Assembly (NCBI GenBank): GCA_963691705.1
Contig: OY829544.1
Span: forward strand, 34,865,917-34,929,916
Direction: 5' to 3'
DNA length: 64,000 bases
DNA from: Viola odorata
Lineage: Eukaryota > Streptophyta > Magnoliopsida > Malpighiales > Violaceae
Both the position numbers and the translations under genes were made by a program. Under the pieces are notes generated by a model. That model did no database searches. It saw only the letters and a program-made list of their open reading frames with translations, and was not told the DNA's origin. Position 1 is the first letter of the stretch, and each line of letters begins with the position of its first letter. This document shows, piece after piece, positions 1 through 12,705 of this stretch.

Positions 1-436
1 CAAAACACTCCAAGTTCATAGCATAGATCATCGTCTCTCCCCTTGGCAGGGTTCACCAGGCATCAGGCCTCGCATCGTCAAAAGCATAGGGTAAAAGAGA
101 TCTTCTTAGCATGGTGGCATTGGTTGCCCCTGCGGAGTTGGGTTTCGCCGTTAGCATCTCAGATTTACTTCATATCGTTGGAATGTATAGAGGCTTCCTT
201 CGTATCTTGTCGACAACTGGGATTCCTCGCCTCTCCAACCGCCCTGGAAATATCAAATGAAAGCGCAGCCGGAAAGTGAATGAGCAAATGTGGGGACCTC
301 GGGATTGCACACCACCTGTGTATGACTTTGTACTCACCCTTTTTGTGCTTTTCTTTTTCTTTTCAGGTTCGCGATAGCTCCTCGGAAGCGCGCTACTCCG
401 CACAGGCTCCCCCTAACCAGACTTCAAAAACGAAAA
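1..436 (+). other. Leader of element A with a possible splice acceptor
   Basis: This is untranslated leader between the unseen 5' LTR/PBS and the gag ATG at 437. A long pyrimidine tract (about 340-364) ends in CAG at 364-366, which looks like a plant 3' splice site 70 nt before gag. No donor is certain inside the window. No other gene is seen here. Confidence 0.5.
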
Positions 437-3400
437 ATGACTGAACAAGCTAAGGCTGACGAAGTACTAACGGCTAGAATCGCCGAACTAGAGGAGCAAG
501 TTCGGATTACTACAGAAAGGGCCGCCAGGGCCGAAAAGGAAAGGGATGAAGCTACCACCGAATTCCCACCGGGTTTCGATCCCCCTCAAGCAAGAGGACC
601 TCCCTCTTCACTCACCGTCGCAGGACCTTCCGTACCCCCACTACTTTCTGGACCCCCGGGCCAATGGAGATGGGTCAGTCCCTTCACTGTACCCACCGCT
701 GCAAATTCTACGGTTAAGGCGGGTGAAGAGATCTCCTCGTCGCTTCAGCACCTTTCAATCAATCCTGCTGTGGACCCCAATAAAAGCCAGGCTCACCTCG
801 AGGCTTTGTATCTCCCTCCTATTCCTCCGAGCACAATTCCCGGACCTGTGGGAACTCAGCTCCTCACTTTCAATCCAGCACAACCCCAGTTCTCCTCAGA
901 ACCAATGCTACCCTGCGGGTATAACCCCCTCGGAGTCGAGCAACTGAAAAGCGACCGACTGAATTTGCTTGAGGAAAGGCTCCGAGCGATTGAAGGTGCT
1001 GATCCTTTCGACCCTGCCGGCCCAGCTGATATGTGTATGGTCCCCGGGATCGTCATCCCACCGAAATACAAGATCCCTGACTTCGAGAAATACACCGGGG
1101 TCGAGTGCCCAAAGACCCACCTCAGAGCATATTGCAACAAAATGGCAGAGATGATTCACAACGAGCCGTTGTTGATCCATCTATTCCGGGAAAGCTTGAC
1201 TAAGCATGCCCTAACTTGGTACATGGGTCTAGACAAAGCCAGAATCAGGACATGGAGAGACCTGTCTGATGCCTTCTACCGGCAATATAAGTTTAACATG
1301 GAGGTAGCTCTCGACCGGGCCGACCTACAAAGTTTGGAAAAGAAAGTCGGCGAGTCCGTTAAGACCTATGCTCAGAGATGGAGAGAGCTGGCCTCTAGGA
1401 TCTCTCCACCGTTAAGCGACAAGGAACTCTTATCGATCTTTCTACACACCTTCAAGGCTCCCTACTACACCTACCTGATCTCGAATCCTTCAAATAGCTT
1501 CTCCGACATGGTCCTAATCGCCGAAAGAGTCGAGCAAGGGATTAAATCTGGACGAATCTCGCCTTCGGCACCAGAGTCTGCACCCAAGAAGGCATCCATC
1601 GCAAAGAAAGATGTGGGGTTTGTTGCTCCCCAAGCTAATCGTGGGCAGCCATTTCCATCACCTCCACCTTATCTATCGCCATCGCCCTACCCTTTGCCAT
1701 CGCTATATCAACCCACCTACTTTCCTTTCACATCACCACCTGTTGCTAATACCGCGCCTCAAAATCCTACACATTTCTCGCCGCCTCCGGTACAAGCATC
1801 ACAACCCATGCAACCCAAGCCATATAACCCACCAAAATACCCGAATAACCAAAACACATCGAACAATCGGTGGAACCGAGAGCCTTTGCCTCCTCTCCCC
1901 CTCCCTGCGGGAGAAATCTACAAGCATCTCCTAGCAGCCGGACAGATCGTACCAGTTCCAGCGCAGCCTCAGTTGCCTCCTTACCCGAAGTGGTATGATC
2001 TTAACGCATGATGCGAGTATCACGTCGGAGCCCCAGGCCACACTTTGGAAAATTGCTTCGCATTCAAAATGAAAGTCCATCACTTGATCAAAAGTGGATG
2101 GGTATCTTTCGAAGGGGCAGCAAAAGGACCCAACACCTCCACCAACCCTCTCCCCGATCATTCCCAAGGAAAGGGAGGGGTGAACGCCATCTCAACAGGA
2201 GAGAGCAACGACCTATTTTCTTCAGCATCAGACTGGCCACAGGAACAACTTTTCCTGGCCTTAGCTCGAGGAGGATATGTGCCATGCTCGGAAAACAACT
2301 CAGGTCATTGCATGTACTGCAAGGGAAGCAACGGTCACAAGATCCAAAGCTGCGGTTTGTTCGCAGAAAAGGTGAGACAACTCTCGAGCCTCGGAGTAAT
2401 TCAAACCCAGAAAGTAACACACGAGGAAGGATCCATCCACACCATCGGAGAAGGGGTTCCTATCCCACATAACGCCAAGAGAACCCCACTCCAAAACATC
2501 CAAAAGAAAGGATCAACCTCGTCGGGTAAATGGTTCTCCAGGCGTCGCGATGAGGGAGACCGCGAGATTGACACCTTGGGCCAACCTTCCGGGAGGTTCG
2601 ACTACCTCGTCAAGTATTCGGCACCACCCTCCTATTCTAGCACAGTGCCCTTACTACCCTCTTGGGAATCCTCAGACTCCGAGTCATACCCTTCACCGAC
2701 ATGGTCGTTTCCTCCGTTTCCGTTGAAGGAAATTTACGCAAGCCTCCTGGCAGATGGGCAGATCACACCGTCCCCACTCTCACCTCAATCAACTCACTAC
2801 CCTAGCTGGTATGATCCGAATGTTAGCTGCGAATATCACGCCGGAACCCGAGGACACTCCCTGGAGGATTGTTACGCCTTTAGAGAGAAGGTCGAGCATC
2901 TGACCCGACAAGGACGAGTCTCGTCCAGAGGTCTGGTGAGGGGTCTTGATGCAACAACCAGCCCTCCGCCACACCATAAGCCTGGGAAGAGCGACATTGC
3001 TTCCATGGGAATCGGCGTTCCTCCCCCTTCAATAGAGGAAACACCCAGCGAAGAATTATTCTTCGCGTTAGCCAACAACGCTTATCTGCCATTCCCAGGA
3101 AATGATCAGGCCCAATGCCTATTCTGCCAAGGGGAGAGCAAGCACGACATCCAGGACTGCGGATTATTTCGGAAGAAAGTCAAGCAACTCACGACATTCG
3201 GGATCATCCAAACTGAAGGGGCAACCCGAGGAGCAATCAACGCCATCGAAGATAATCCTCCAGCATCGTACTCCTTCGAATACACGGCCCAAACCGGGGG
3301 TGCAGCTACAACCCCTCGCAAGGTAGTATTCACATTGGCTGTGAATACCCCTAGTCAAGACTTGCATGCAGTCCCATTTAACTACGGATACACGGTGGTC

Positions 3401-4804
3401 ACTACCCCTCCTGCAATCGCACCAACAGAGCTGACTATCGGCGAAACCTCTCATATCGGGGGCATGACCCGTACAGGAAGATGCTACATATCGGAGGAGG
3501 TAGAAAAACAAAGACAAGCCAAAGGGAAAAACCCTGTGATCCGCGAAGAGATGACAGAGGAGACTCAAGGTTTGAGCAAACCAGTAACTGAGGACGAGAC
3601 AGCCGAGTTCCTTAAGATCATGAAACAGAGCGAGTTTAGCATCATCGAACAGCTAAAGAAAACCCCGGCTCGCATCTCCATCATGGAGCTGATTCTCACT
3701 TCAGAGCCTCATCGCCAAGCTCTCTTAAAAGTCTTGAAGCAAGCCTTCGTAACTAAAGATATCACCACGGAAGGGGTGGAGAACCTCGTTGGGAGGATTC
3801 AAGCCTTAAGTAGCATTTCCTTCTCTGAGGGAGAGATAGACCCCGCAGGAAGAGATCACAACAAGGCCCTATACATCACGGTGGAATGCAAGGGGCATGT
3901 CATAGCAAAAGCCCTAATCGACAATGGGTCAGCACTGAATGTCATGCCCAGGCATGTCCTCGAACAACTACCAGTCGATCTCTCTCACATGAAGCCTAGC
4001 GGAATGATGGCTAGGGCTTTCGATGGTACCACTCGAGAGATCCTCGGAAACTTTGAGCTGGACATGGTCATCGGACCCCACACGTTCGCTTTGACGTTCC
4101 AGATCATGGAGATCCAACCCGCCTACAGCATGCTTCTAGGACGGCCATGGATTCATTCAGCAGGAGCTGTCCCATCTTCCCTGCATCAGTGCCTCAAATA
4201 CGTCAAAGATAACGCCCTTGTCACAATCAAGGCAGAAGAGGCCTTGATCTTGGCCAAGCATGCATCCGTGCCTTACATCGAAACTGCTGAGACCTTGGAA
4301 AGTTCTTTCCAAGCCTTCGAAATTGTCAACGCAGATTGGATCGAAGAAGGATCCCCCATCTGCAAAACCTCAAAATCTGAGGTAGCCGAAGCAACAACTA
4401 AGTCAACCCTAGAAGGAAGTTTCCGACTGGGAAAGCGGCTAGGGGCCGAGCTGCAAGGAGCAAGAGGCTGGGCACCTCCAAAAAGCTTCGGAGATCGCTT
4501 CGGGTTAGGGTACCAACCCAGCAAGGCCGATTTCGCCAGGATTGCCCAAGAAAAGAAAGCAAAGCAACTAGCTAAGCTATTTGGACGTTCTGCGCCAAAT
4601 AGCAAAATGCAAGTTCCCCATATCAGAACCACGTTCCCCTTCGCAGCCGAAACCATCAATGAAAATCCAACCAGGGTATCAGACCTCCGTATCTGCACTC
4701 TGGGTGAAGAAGAGCCGTCGCTCAGTTCAGTCATTTTCGTAAAGAAGTCAGGGGAGTCTGTGCGCAACTGGACCATCGCCATGCTTCCAGATGTCTCTCC
4801 GTAA
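437..4804 (+). CDS. Gag-protease polyprotein of Ogre-like element A (one in-frame stop)
   Basis: Gag packages the RNA and protease cuts the polyprotein in the cytoplasmic particle. One reading frame runs from ATG 437 to the TAA at 4802-4804, broken only by TGA at 2009-2011, where the sister module has a serine codon. Seen in order: coiled-coil N-terminus with Glu/Arg-rich repeats (residues 1-35), Pro-rich stretch, retrotransposon gag domain (about residues 210-370, with the WYMGL and TYAQRWREL motifs), a Pro-rich linker, then two copies of a Cys/His module. Aspartic protease follows, with DNGS at 3920-3931 and LLGRPW near 4134. After it comes a Gly-rich G-patch-like stretch (about 4430-4520). 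The stop at 4802 lies inside the intron, so unspliced RNA makes Gag-Pro and spliced RNA makes Gag-Pro-Pol. ATG 437 is chosen because coding quality begins there. Confidence 0.85.
1870..3225 (+). repeat. Tandem duplication of a Cys/His module within gag of element A
   Basis: Two protein repeats of about 260-270 residues follow each other. Each begins with a Pro-rich EIY.LLA.GQI stretch and a WYD.N motif, then a CEYH...GH...C knuckle-like motif (C-x2-H-x5-H-x4-C), and ends with a C-x2-C-x5-H-x4-C motif followed by LFx.KV.QL..x.GxIQT. The spacing is one residue longer than the usual retroviral CCHC knuckle (C-x2-C-x4-H-x4-C). Copy 1 spans about 1876-2415 and copy 2 about 2700-3222. They have diverged clearly, so the duplication is old and was kept in frame. 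Confidence 0.7.
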
Positions 4805-4952
4805 TCACTCCTTTCGAAAAATATACATACGTTTTTGCACGTCTTCTTACGAAGACCTTTTTGTAGGGACTCATGTTCCCTTTTTTGTTAAAAATCGATA
4901 TATATGCAATTTTCATTTTACGCATCTCTTCTTTTCGCATTTTTAATTTCAG
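4801..4952 (+). other. Ogre-type intron between protease and RT
   Basis: The donor GTAATC begins at 4801 and the acceptor TTTAATTTCAG ends at 4952, enclosing 152 nt of T-rich sequence. Joining 4800 to 4953 keeps one reading frame from protease into RT and skips the TAA at 4802. A spliced intron at this place is a known feature of Ogre elements. The match is read from the sequence; splicing itself is not shown. Confidence 0.8.
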
Positions 4953-7900
4953 GATGAGTGTTAATTCGGATTGTCTTGATAAAACCTATGTCTTTACCGA
5001 CAAAGAAATCGTCGCTACAACCGAAGACCAAGCCGAAATCCCCAACGAGTTAGCCCGTTTACTAGAAAGTTCAGAAAAGGAAATAACTCCTCACCAGGAG
5101 GAATTGGACGAAGTAAACCTGGGGGCAAGCAAAGAGAATCAGAAGTTGGTCAAGATCGGAACTACCTTGGACGCAGTTCAGAGAGAAAGGTTGATTTCTC
5201 TCCTCAAAGACTACTCAGACATATTCGCATGGTCGTACGCCGATATGCCAGGTCTTGATCCTGGGATAGTCGAGCATCGCATCCCCTTGAAGCCTGAGTA
5301 CAAACCTGTCAAGCAAAAACTTCGGAGGATGCATCCGGACATCCTTTTGAAAATCAAAGAAGAAGTTACCAAGCAGCTAGATGCGGGTTTCTTGAGAGTT
5401 GCCGAGTACCCTGAGTGGATCGCCAACATAGTGCCGGTACCTAAGAAAGATGGGAAGGTCCGCATGTGCGTGGACTTTCGGGATCTAAACCGAGCCAGCC
5501 CCAAAGATGACTTCCCACTTCCCCACATCGACATCTTGGTAGATAGTGCCGCCAGAAATGACATGTTTTCCTTCATGGACGGATTTTCGGGATATAATCA
5601 AATCAAGATGGCACCCGAAGACAGTGAGAAGACAACCTTCATCACGCCCTGGGGAACCTTCTGCTACAAAAGTAATGCCCTTCGGATTAAAGAACGCAGG
5701 AGCCACTTATCAACGTGCTGCCGTCACCCTTTTCCACGACATGATGCACAAGGAATTGGAGATATATGTCGATGACATGATAGCCAAGTCCCGTGGAACG
5801 CAAGATCATGTGGACATCTTGAAGAAGGTATTCGAAAGGCTAAGGCAGTTTCAGCTACGGCTAAACCCAGCTAAGTGCACCTTTGGGGTTACCTCCGGAA
5901 AACTGTTAGGATTCATCGTCAGCAACAGGGGCATAGAGGTGGATCCTGATAAAATAAAAGCAATACAAGAACTACCCGCTCCCAGCACCGAAACAGAAGT
6001 ACGAAGCTTCTTAGGACGTATCAACTACATCGCTCGCTTTATCAGCCAGTTAACACTCACTTGCGAGCCGATGTTCAAAATGCTAAGGAAACACGGAGAA
6101 GCCGAATGGGACGAAGACTGCCAGCAAGCCTTTGAGAAAATCAAAACATATCTGCAAAACCCACCAGTACTGGTTCCCCCAACGCCAGGACGACCCCTGC
6201 TCATGTACATGACAGTCACGGCTAGCGCCATGGGTTGCGTTTTGGGACAGCACGACGAGTCCGGAAGGTGTGAACAAGCCATCTATTACCTCAGCAAAAA
6301 ATTCAACGAATGTGAGATGCGTTACTCTGTGTTGGAACGAACTTGTTGCGCCCTAGCATGGTGCGCCCGAAGGCTCCGGCAGTACATGTTGTATTACACG
6401 ACTTGGCTAATCTCTCGCATGGATCCTTTGAAATACATCTTCGAAAAGCCATACCTGTCAAGTCGCATTTGTAGATGGCAAGTCTTATTAGCTGAGCACG
6501 AGATCATCTATGTGACTCGGAAAGCGGTTAAAGCAAGCGCCCTCGCCGATCACTTGGCTGATCATGCCTCGGACGAGTATGAGTCGTTGAGCTTCGACTT
6601 CCCCGATGAGGACATCATAATGATTGAAGATGAGATCACAGAAGATCTCCAAGAAGACGATTGGTGGACCATGTTCTTCGACGGTGCGGTGAACCTCTCG
6701 GGCAAGGGAGTGGGAGCCGTGGTCATAGCCCCAGATGGCCGTCAATTCCCCATAGCATGCAAATTGAACTTCCCATGCACCAATAACGTCGCCGAGTATG
6801 AGGCATGCATCAGTGGTCTGACAGCAGCCATCGACTTAAAAGTAAAGAAGCTCCGAATCTTCGGCGATTCAGCACTCGTCATCTATCAAGCCCAGGATCT
6901 ATGGCAGACACGGGATTCTAAGCTCATCCCTTATCAAAAGTTGCTCACTCAGCTCACGCGAGAATTCGAAGAAACCAAGTTCGACCGAGTCGACCGAGAA
7001 AAGAACTGCTTCGCAGACGCATTGGCCACATTGGCATCAATGTTCAAGTTAGAGTGCGGGATAATGCTTCAGCCATTGAGAGTGGAAGTCAAAGAAACTC
7101 CGGCTTGCTGTGTCATCCTAGAAGAAGAACCCGATGGGAAGCCATGGTTCTACGACTTGGTACAATTCATCAGAAATCGGGAATACCCACCGGGGGCAAG
7201 CCGAGTTAGCAAGAAGACCCTTCAGCGCTTGGCACTAGACTTCTACCTCGATGGCGAGGTTCTATATAAGAGGAGAGCGGATGGATCTTTGCTTCGTTGC
7301 GTCACCATGACCGAAGCGAAGAAAATCATAGCAGAGATCCATGAAGGAGTCTGTTCCACTCACGCAAGTGGGCACATGATGGCCAGACAGATCATGAGGC
7401 AAGGCTATTTTTGGCTCACCATCGAGCGCGATTGCATCGGCTATTTCCGGAAGTGCCACAAGTGTCAAATCTATGCGGATCATCTCCATGTCCCTCCAGC
7501 CCCACTCTTCAGCATGACATCGCCTTGGCCTTTTGCGATGTGGGGAATCGACATCATCGGCCGAATTCATCCCACAGCCTCTAATGGCCATCGCTTCATC
7601 CTTGTAGCAATCGACTACTTCACTAAGTGGGTAGAGGCCACCTCTTACTCCAGCATCACCCAGAAAACGACCATGCGATTCATTGAGAGAAACATCATTT
7701 GCCGTCATGGGGTCCCAGAAACCATCATCACGGACAATGGCACTAACCTCAATGGAAAATTGATCGACAGTCTTTGCCAACGTTGGAAGGTAAAGCACCG
7801 GAACTCGTCGCCATATCGACCAAAGATGAATGGCGCAGTCGAAGCAGCAAACAAGAACCTGAAGAGGATCATCCAAAAGATGGTAATCACTCACAAAGAC

Positions 7901-8392
7901 TGGCACGACATGCTTCCCTTCGCACTACATGCTTATCGGATAGCAACCCGTACGTCCACAGGGGCAACTCCCTACTCATTAGTTTACTGCATGGAAGCCG
8001 TAATTCCCCTCGAGGTAGAAATTCCTTCTCTCAGAATCCTGGCAGAATCTGAAGTAGAAGAATCTGATTGGGCGAGAGTGAGGTATGAGCAGCTGAACCT
8101 CCTTCCCGAAAAGCGCTTGGCCGCTATCTGCCATGCGCAATTATATCAGCAAAGAATGGTCAACGCTTATAACAAGAAAGTGCGACCTCGCAAATTCGAG
8201 GCTGGGAATTTAGTGCTAAAGAAAGTTCTCCCTCATCAGGAGGCCAGCAAAGGAAAGTGGGCCCCAAGGTACGAGGGCCCGTACCTGGTCAAAAGTGCAT
8301 TCTCAGGGGGTGCCCTAATGCTAACCAACATGGATGGAGACGATCTCCCGAAACCGGTAAATGCCGATGCAGTCAAGAGATACTTCGCCTGA
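4953..8392 (+). pseudogene. Pol (RT, RNase H x2, integrase) of Ogre-like element A, one frameshift
   Basis: Pol copies the RNA into DNA and integrates it in the nucleus. Seen in order: RT with CVDFRDLN near 5468 and YVDD near 5764; a gypsy RNase H remnant whose first catalytic Asp is missing (MYMTVTASAMG near 6204); a second, archaeal-type RNase H with FFDGA (6673), AEYEA (6793), GDSA (6862) and ADALA (7015); integrase with an HHCC zinc finger (about 7340-7470), and catalytic residues in WGIDIIG (7543), TDNGT (7730) and VEAAN (7840). Dual RNase H marks the Tat lineage. One extra A in the run at 5668-5671 shifts the frame inside RT; otherwise the frame is open to TGA 8390-8392. The integrase triad looks intact. 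Confidence 0.85.
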
Positions 8393-8530
8393 AGCATCGT
8401 GGACAGAGCGTCCGGTTAGCCAAAGACATAGGGTTTTATCATGACAATCAAGACCTACTACGCCTGAAGCGTCGCGAACCGCCATCCGGCCAGACCAAGG
8501 ACATAGAGTTTTATCATGACAATCTAGCAC
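8381..8530 (+). repeat. 75-bp tandem duplication spanning the pol stop codon
   Basis: Two diverged copies begin TACTTCGCCTGAAGC at 8381 and TACTACGCCTGAAGC at 8456 and both end in TTTTATCATGACAATC. The first copy contains the pol stop codon, so the duplication starts in the last codons of pol. Confidence 0.75.
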
Positions 8531-10794
8531 AAACATTTGTCCTGAAATTAATAAAACAAGTTTTTCAGGAGATGCGTATTGTTTTAAAATTTTGTTATCT
8601 TTTTTCTTGTTAAACTGGTGAGATGACAAAAGGAGGCATGGCATAGATGGCTCCCCAGGAGTAGCTCAGGGCACGGCGTTTAGACTAACGCCACTAATCA
8701 ATTTTAAGTTTTGCAGGGATGTAAGCTCCCATGCCTCAGTTTGTCATCATGATAGAATCAGGGAGTTCCGCTCGTGGCAGCTCTTGAATTGCCGCAGCAA
8801 GCCACCTTCAAGAGCGAATCAGGAAAGATTTTAAGGCAAACCATCGCCCTCTAAAGCAAAGTTTCTTTGCTACCAACACAACCGGCATCGCAAACGGCCC
8901 ATCTCCAAGGACTGAATGCTGGACCAAAGTCACAAAGCCCATCCAACGCCGACTGAGCTGTCGGAACACTAGCAACATTGGCTCCCATCTCTGTCACCAA
9001 TTCAGAGGAGCCCATCACCAAAATGCCAGTGTCGCCCAGCGCACCTTCGTAAGCAGAACTACCAGAAAAGAAGCGCGATGAAAAGCCTATCCCCCCTAGG
9101 ATCACAATCAACATACATGATGCGGTCTTGTTCAAGAAGCTCCTCAACAGAATCAGCACGAGGAAGACCAATCCTCTAATTTGTGGGCCGCCAGCGGCTG
9201 ACTGACGATATCACCCGAGCAAAGATAAGAGTTGTGATCAAGCCTCTAGAGCAAAGCCATCATCAACAAACATCCGACACAAGTCACACCGCAGTGACCC
9301 ACGGATAGCCCGACCAAAAGGGAGAGCTTAAAAACTTATCAATCACATTACTTTTGCCAAACATCATCTTGCATTTACTCCTCATTTGTCATCACCTTGC
9401 CTGTTTCAGGAACCGGGTTACCCCCATTCATTGCCTGCATAAGAACGGTAAGCATACGCCCTTGTAGCCCCGCTGCACATTTTGGGAACAGAGGGTCTTC
9501 CCCTTTATCCCCAAGCAATCAAGAAGCCAATCAACATAGGTCCGGCAATGACCGGTAAGCAAAGTGAACCAGCTGCAGATCTCGTCCTCACTCCGACTTG
9601 GATCGGCAGTCCCCGCGAAGCAGCTGAAAAAAGAAACCAATCAAAGCAAAGTGTCCCGGAGCTGGGACCACATCATAGGGACACAAATCAGCTCATTGTC
9701 ATCCTCATAAAGCTTGTGGAAGACGCTCTTGTAGCCCCGCTGCACATCTCAGGGGAGTCTATCTTTCTTTCCCCTATTTAGTTTTATTTTCATTCCGGCT
9801 CGCTTTATTAGCTTTAATTCGAGTACGATCGTCTGGCCCACTGGGGGCAACCTTAGGTCGTCGTTAGACTCTTGCAAATAAGCCGTCCCCCATATCTCGC
9901 TATCAACCGTCTAGCAATCAAACATCCAGCAATCAAACATCCAGCAATCCAACGTCTAGCAATCGAACCCAGCAGTCAAGCCATCAATCAGTCAAAATCA
10001 AAAATCAATCCAAATCCCTTTTTAGCCCAGCTAAAACAAAAAAGCATACTACTCTCATAAGCATTTTCACGCATTGCATATGCCGAGAATTTTCAATCCC
10101 ATTTTCAAAAAAAAAAAAAAAAACATCCATCTAAGTTGCATGCCATGCATGATATGACTTGTTTGCCCTTATACCCGCGGTTTGCTCCGACGTAAGCAGT
10201 CACAAACAAATCCCGGTAAGCATTTTTGAGCCATCGCGGCGTATCCTTCATGAGTGTAAGGGCCTGACTAGATACTAGTTGAGTTCGCATAATATCCAGG
10301 GTACATGCGCAATTAGACATGGGATAGCTATAAAATGACATGGGACTTTTACGATTTTCTCCACTCTTTTCGTTTCTTCCCTCTTTACACCATAAATGTC
10401 ATCACTCCCCCAAACCTTCGCTATCACTCATACCCCGGGAGTCAAAGAGCAGTTTCAGCTAAAATTGCCAGCCGGAAGTAAAAGCACGCCGAGTTCGAGC
10501 TCACGACAAAGGAGACGAAAAAGGTCACCAGGAGATCGCTAAGGACTATCACCGAAGAAGCAGCAACGACGAAGGCCGAGGCCTCAAGACAAAAGGGGAA
10601 GAGATCAAGATAAAGGTTGTGCTTGCTCTGCTCTGTTGCATTTCAAATCAAATCAAAAAGGGGAGGGATATATATATAAAAAAAAAAAAAAAAAAAAAGA
10701 GAGGAAAAAGAAAAAGGAGAGAGGGGAAAAAGGGAAAAGAAAAGAAAAGAAAGAAAATGCTCAGAGATCTTTGAACAATCGAAGAGCCAAAGCA

Positions 10795-11075
10795 AGCACA
10801 GCCCGGGGACAACTCAATTCGAGAAATCTCGAAGAAAACCTCCCCAGTGGACTCGAGAGAAAGAGGCCCGAGGCCAACTCGAGAAAGCTCAAAGCATCTT
10901 TCCCCAGGAAGTCAAGCAAAAGAGGCCCAAGGCTAACTCGAGAAATCTCAAAGCAAGCCTCCCTAGTAAGGACACGAGAAGAAAAGGGCCCCAGGCCAAC
11001 TCAGGTAGTGAGTCGCAAAAAGAGCAGTGACAACACTCCCCAATGAAGACTCAAGAACAGGGCCCCTGGCCGAAC
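10795..11075 (+). repeat. Degenerate ~60-66-bp tandem repeats in 3' region of element A
   Basis: Four to five units start near 10801, 10867, 10926, 10988 and 11061. Each has CC(C/A)RRGSC-AACTCRAG followed by A/G-rich sequence and a CCCCAG or CCCTAG core. Unit length varies by several bases. Confidence 0.65.
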
Positions 11076-11594
11076 GAAAAGCACCCCTAGCAAGGATCCC
11101 AGAGCTCATGCACTCTATCAAGAAGGCATCCTCAGCAAAGCACGAAGAAGTTCGCATACCTCGCCCACATCAGGGCCACTTAGCAAGACATTGCCCACAT
11201 CCGGGACAATCAGCAAAACATCACCTTCATCAAAAGCCTCCCCAGCAAAGCAAGCTCTCCCAAAACAAATTCCTTTCCGGACTTTTCATGTCCTTTCATT
11301 CTTTTTCGTAAAAGTCCCATCGATTATTAGAATGCCCATGCATGTGCATCTTCAGTCGAAGTCTATTCACTCGGATTGACATTGCGAACTGTAAATTATG
11401 TATCATGTTTAGTTGCATCTTTATGAGCGTTAAACACTTAGCCTTGTTTCAGAGCGTGAGTGCAAACACTAATATCAGGTGAGGACTGCTTACGGCTGCA
11501 AATTGTGGGAAAGTCTTGTTCTTGGGGTCGTTACCTCCTGAGCAGGATGCAGGCGCATTCTAGGATCGTATCAAGGCCGCTAGCAAGCATAGCA

Positions 11595-12600
11595 TTTTTC
11601 TCCTCCCAGAGTGACAGCAATAGCATTTTTCTCCTCCCAGAGTGACAGCAATAGCATCTTCTCCTCCCAGAGTGACCTTAGCTTAATTTTCGCATATCAC
11701 GTCTTCTCCTACGGGAATTGACGTTGTTTACGTTTCTGTACTGTATTTCCTCCTCCCAGAGTGACATCATAAATATCCCCTCCTCCCAGAGTGACAGCAT
11801 TTAGTTTTCAGCATATTATCCCCTCCTCCCAGAGTGACAGCATTTAGTTTCCAGCGTAATATCCCCTCCTCCCAGAGTGACAGCATTCAGTTTTCAGCAT
11901 ATTATCCCCTCCTCCCAGAGTAACAGCATTTAGTTTCCAGCATAATATCCCCTCCTCCCAGAGTGACAGCATTTAGATTTCAGCATAGAATTCCCCTCCT
12001 CCTAGAGTGACCATATTTCAATTTCCAAGTTTCGCGTCTTCGACGTTTGTTTACATCCTAGCATTAGCATTCTTCTCCTCCCAGAGTGATAGCATAGCGT
12101 AATTCTACCTTCTTAGCCTTAGCACTTTTCCTCCTCCCAGAGTGACACCATTCACATAATTCTACATTTCTGCATAATTATTCTCCTCCTCTTAGAAAGA
12201 CATCATTAGGACAAGTCAGTCGTACATCTGCGAATAGCGCGTTATCCTCCCTAGGCAACGTCTGTTGCATGTCAAACCCCCCAGTGGAGCAGTCATTTAC
12301 ATTTTCGTAAAACTATTTTTTCATTCTTGTCAAAGTAGTCGTTATTTACGTTTCCTGCAATTTATGTTCTCTCGAAACCCGAGTAGATCTAAGCTTATCT
12401 CTTTGCAGGATCAACAACCTCTCTCCTCCCAGAGCGACAGCAATCTCCTCCTCCCAGAGCGACATCCACGAGCAACATCGGCAGTTCCGTGGACACCTTT
12501 TTAATCCCCAGTGATAGCATTCTTCTCCTCCCAGAGCGACATCAACCAATCATCTCCTTCCAGAGCGTCAGCAATTTCCTCCTCCCAGAGCGACATCATC
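11595..12600 (+). repeat. Array of CTCCTCCCAGAGYGACAGCA motifs with variable spacers
   Basis: About 18 copies of a 20-bp motif (CTCCTCCCAGAGTGACAGCA and near variants, some with AGAGCGACATC) occur with spacers of about 10 to 55 bp. Several copies near 11780-11990 form regular 43-44-bp units containing TTTAGTTTTCAGCATAATAT. The irregular spacers and eukaryotic setting rule out CRISPR. Confidence 0.85.
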
Positions 12601-12661
12601 CCTACAAACCTAAGGTAAGACCTGTCGTGTCGCCAAAATTCGGATATCTAAGGGCAACGGT

Positions 12662-12705
12662 CTTTACTGCTTATCAAATCCTTCGATAAGACAGTAAAGA
12701 GGGGG
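12662..12705 (+). other. Hairpin abutting the polypurine tract of element A
   Basis: CTTTACTGCTTATC (12662-12675) pairs with GATAAG-A-CAGTAAAG (12685-12699), one bulged A, 9-nt loop. The polypurine tract AAAGAGGGGG (12696-12705) starts inside the 3' arm, four bases before the LTR begins at 12710. Confidence 0.7.

Noticed and set aside
8851..9171. 106-codon minus-strand frame with hydrophobic start
   Set aside because: It lies in the repeat-rich non-coding region, has no family motif, and no counterpart elsewhere in the window.
11595..12600. CRISPR-like repeat/spacer pattern
   Set aside because: Spacers vary from about 10 to 55 bp, repeats are degenerate, no cas genes, and the context is a plant retrotransposon 3' region.
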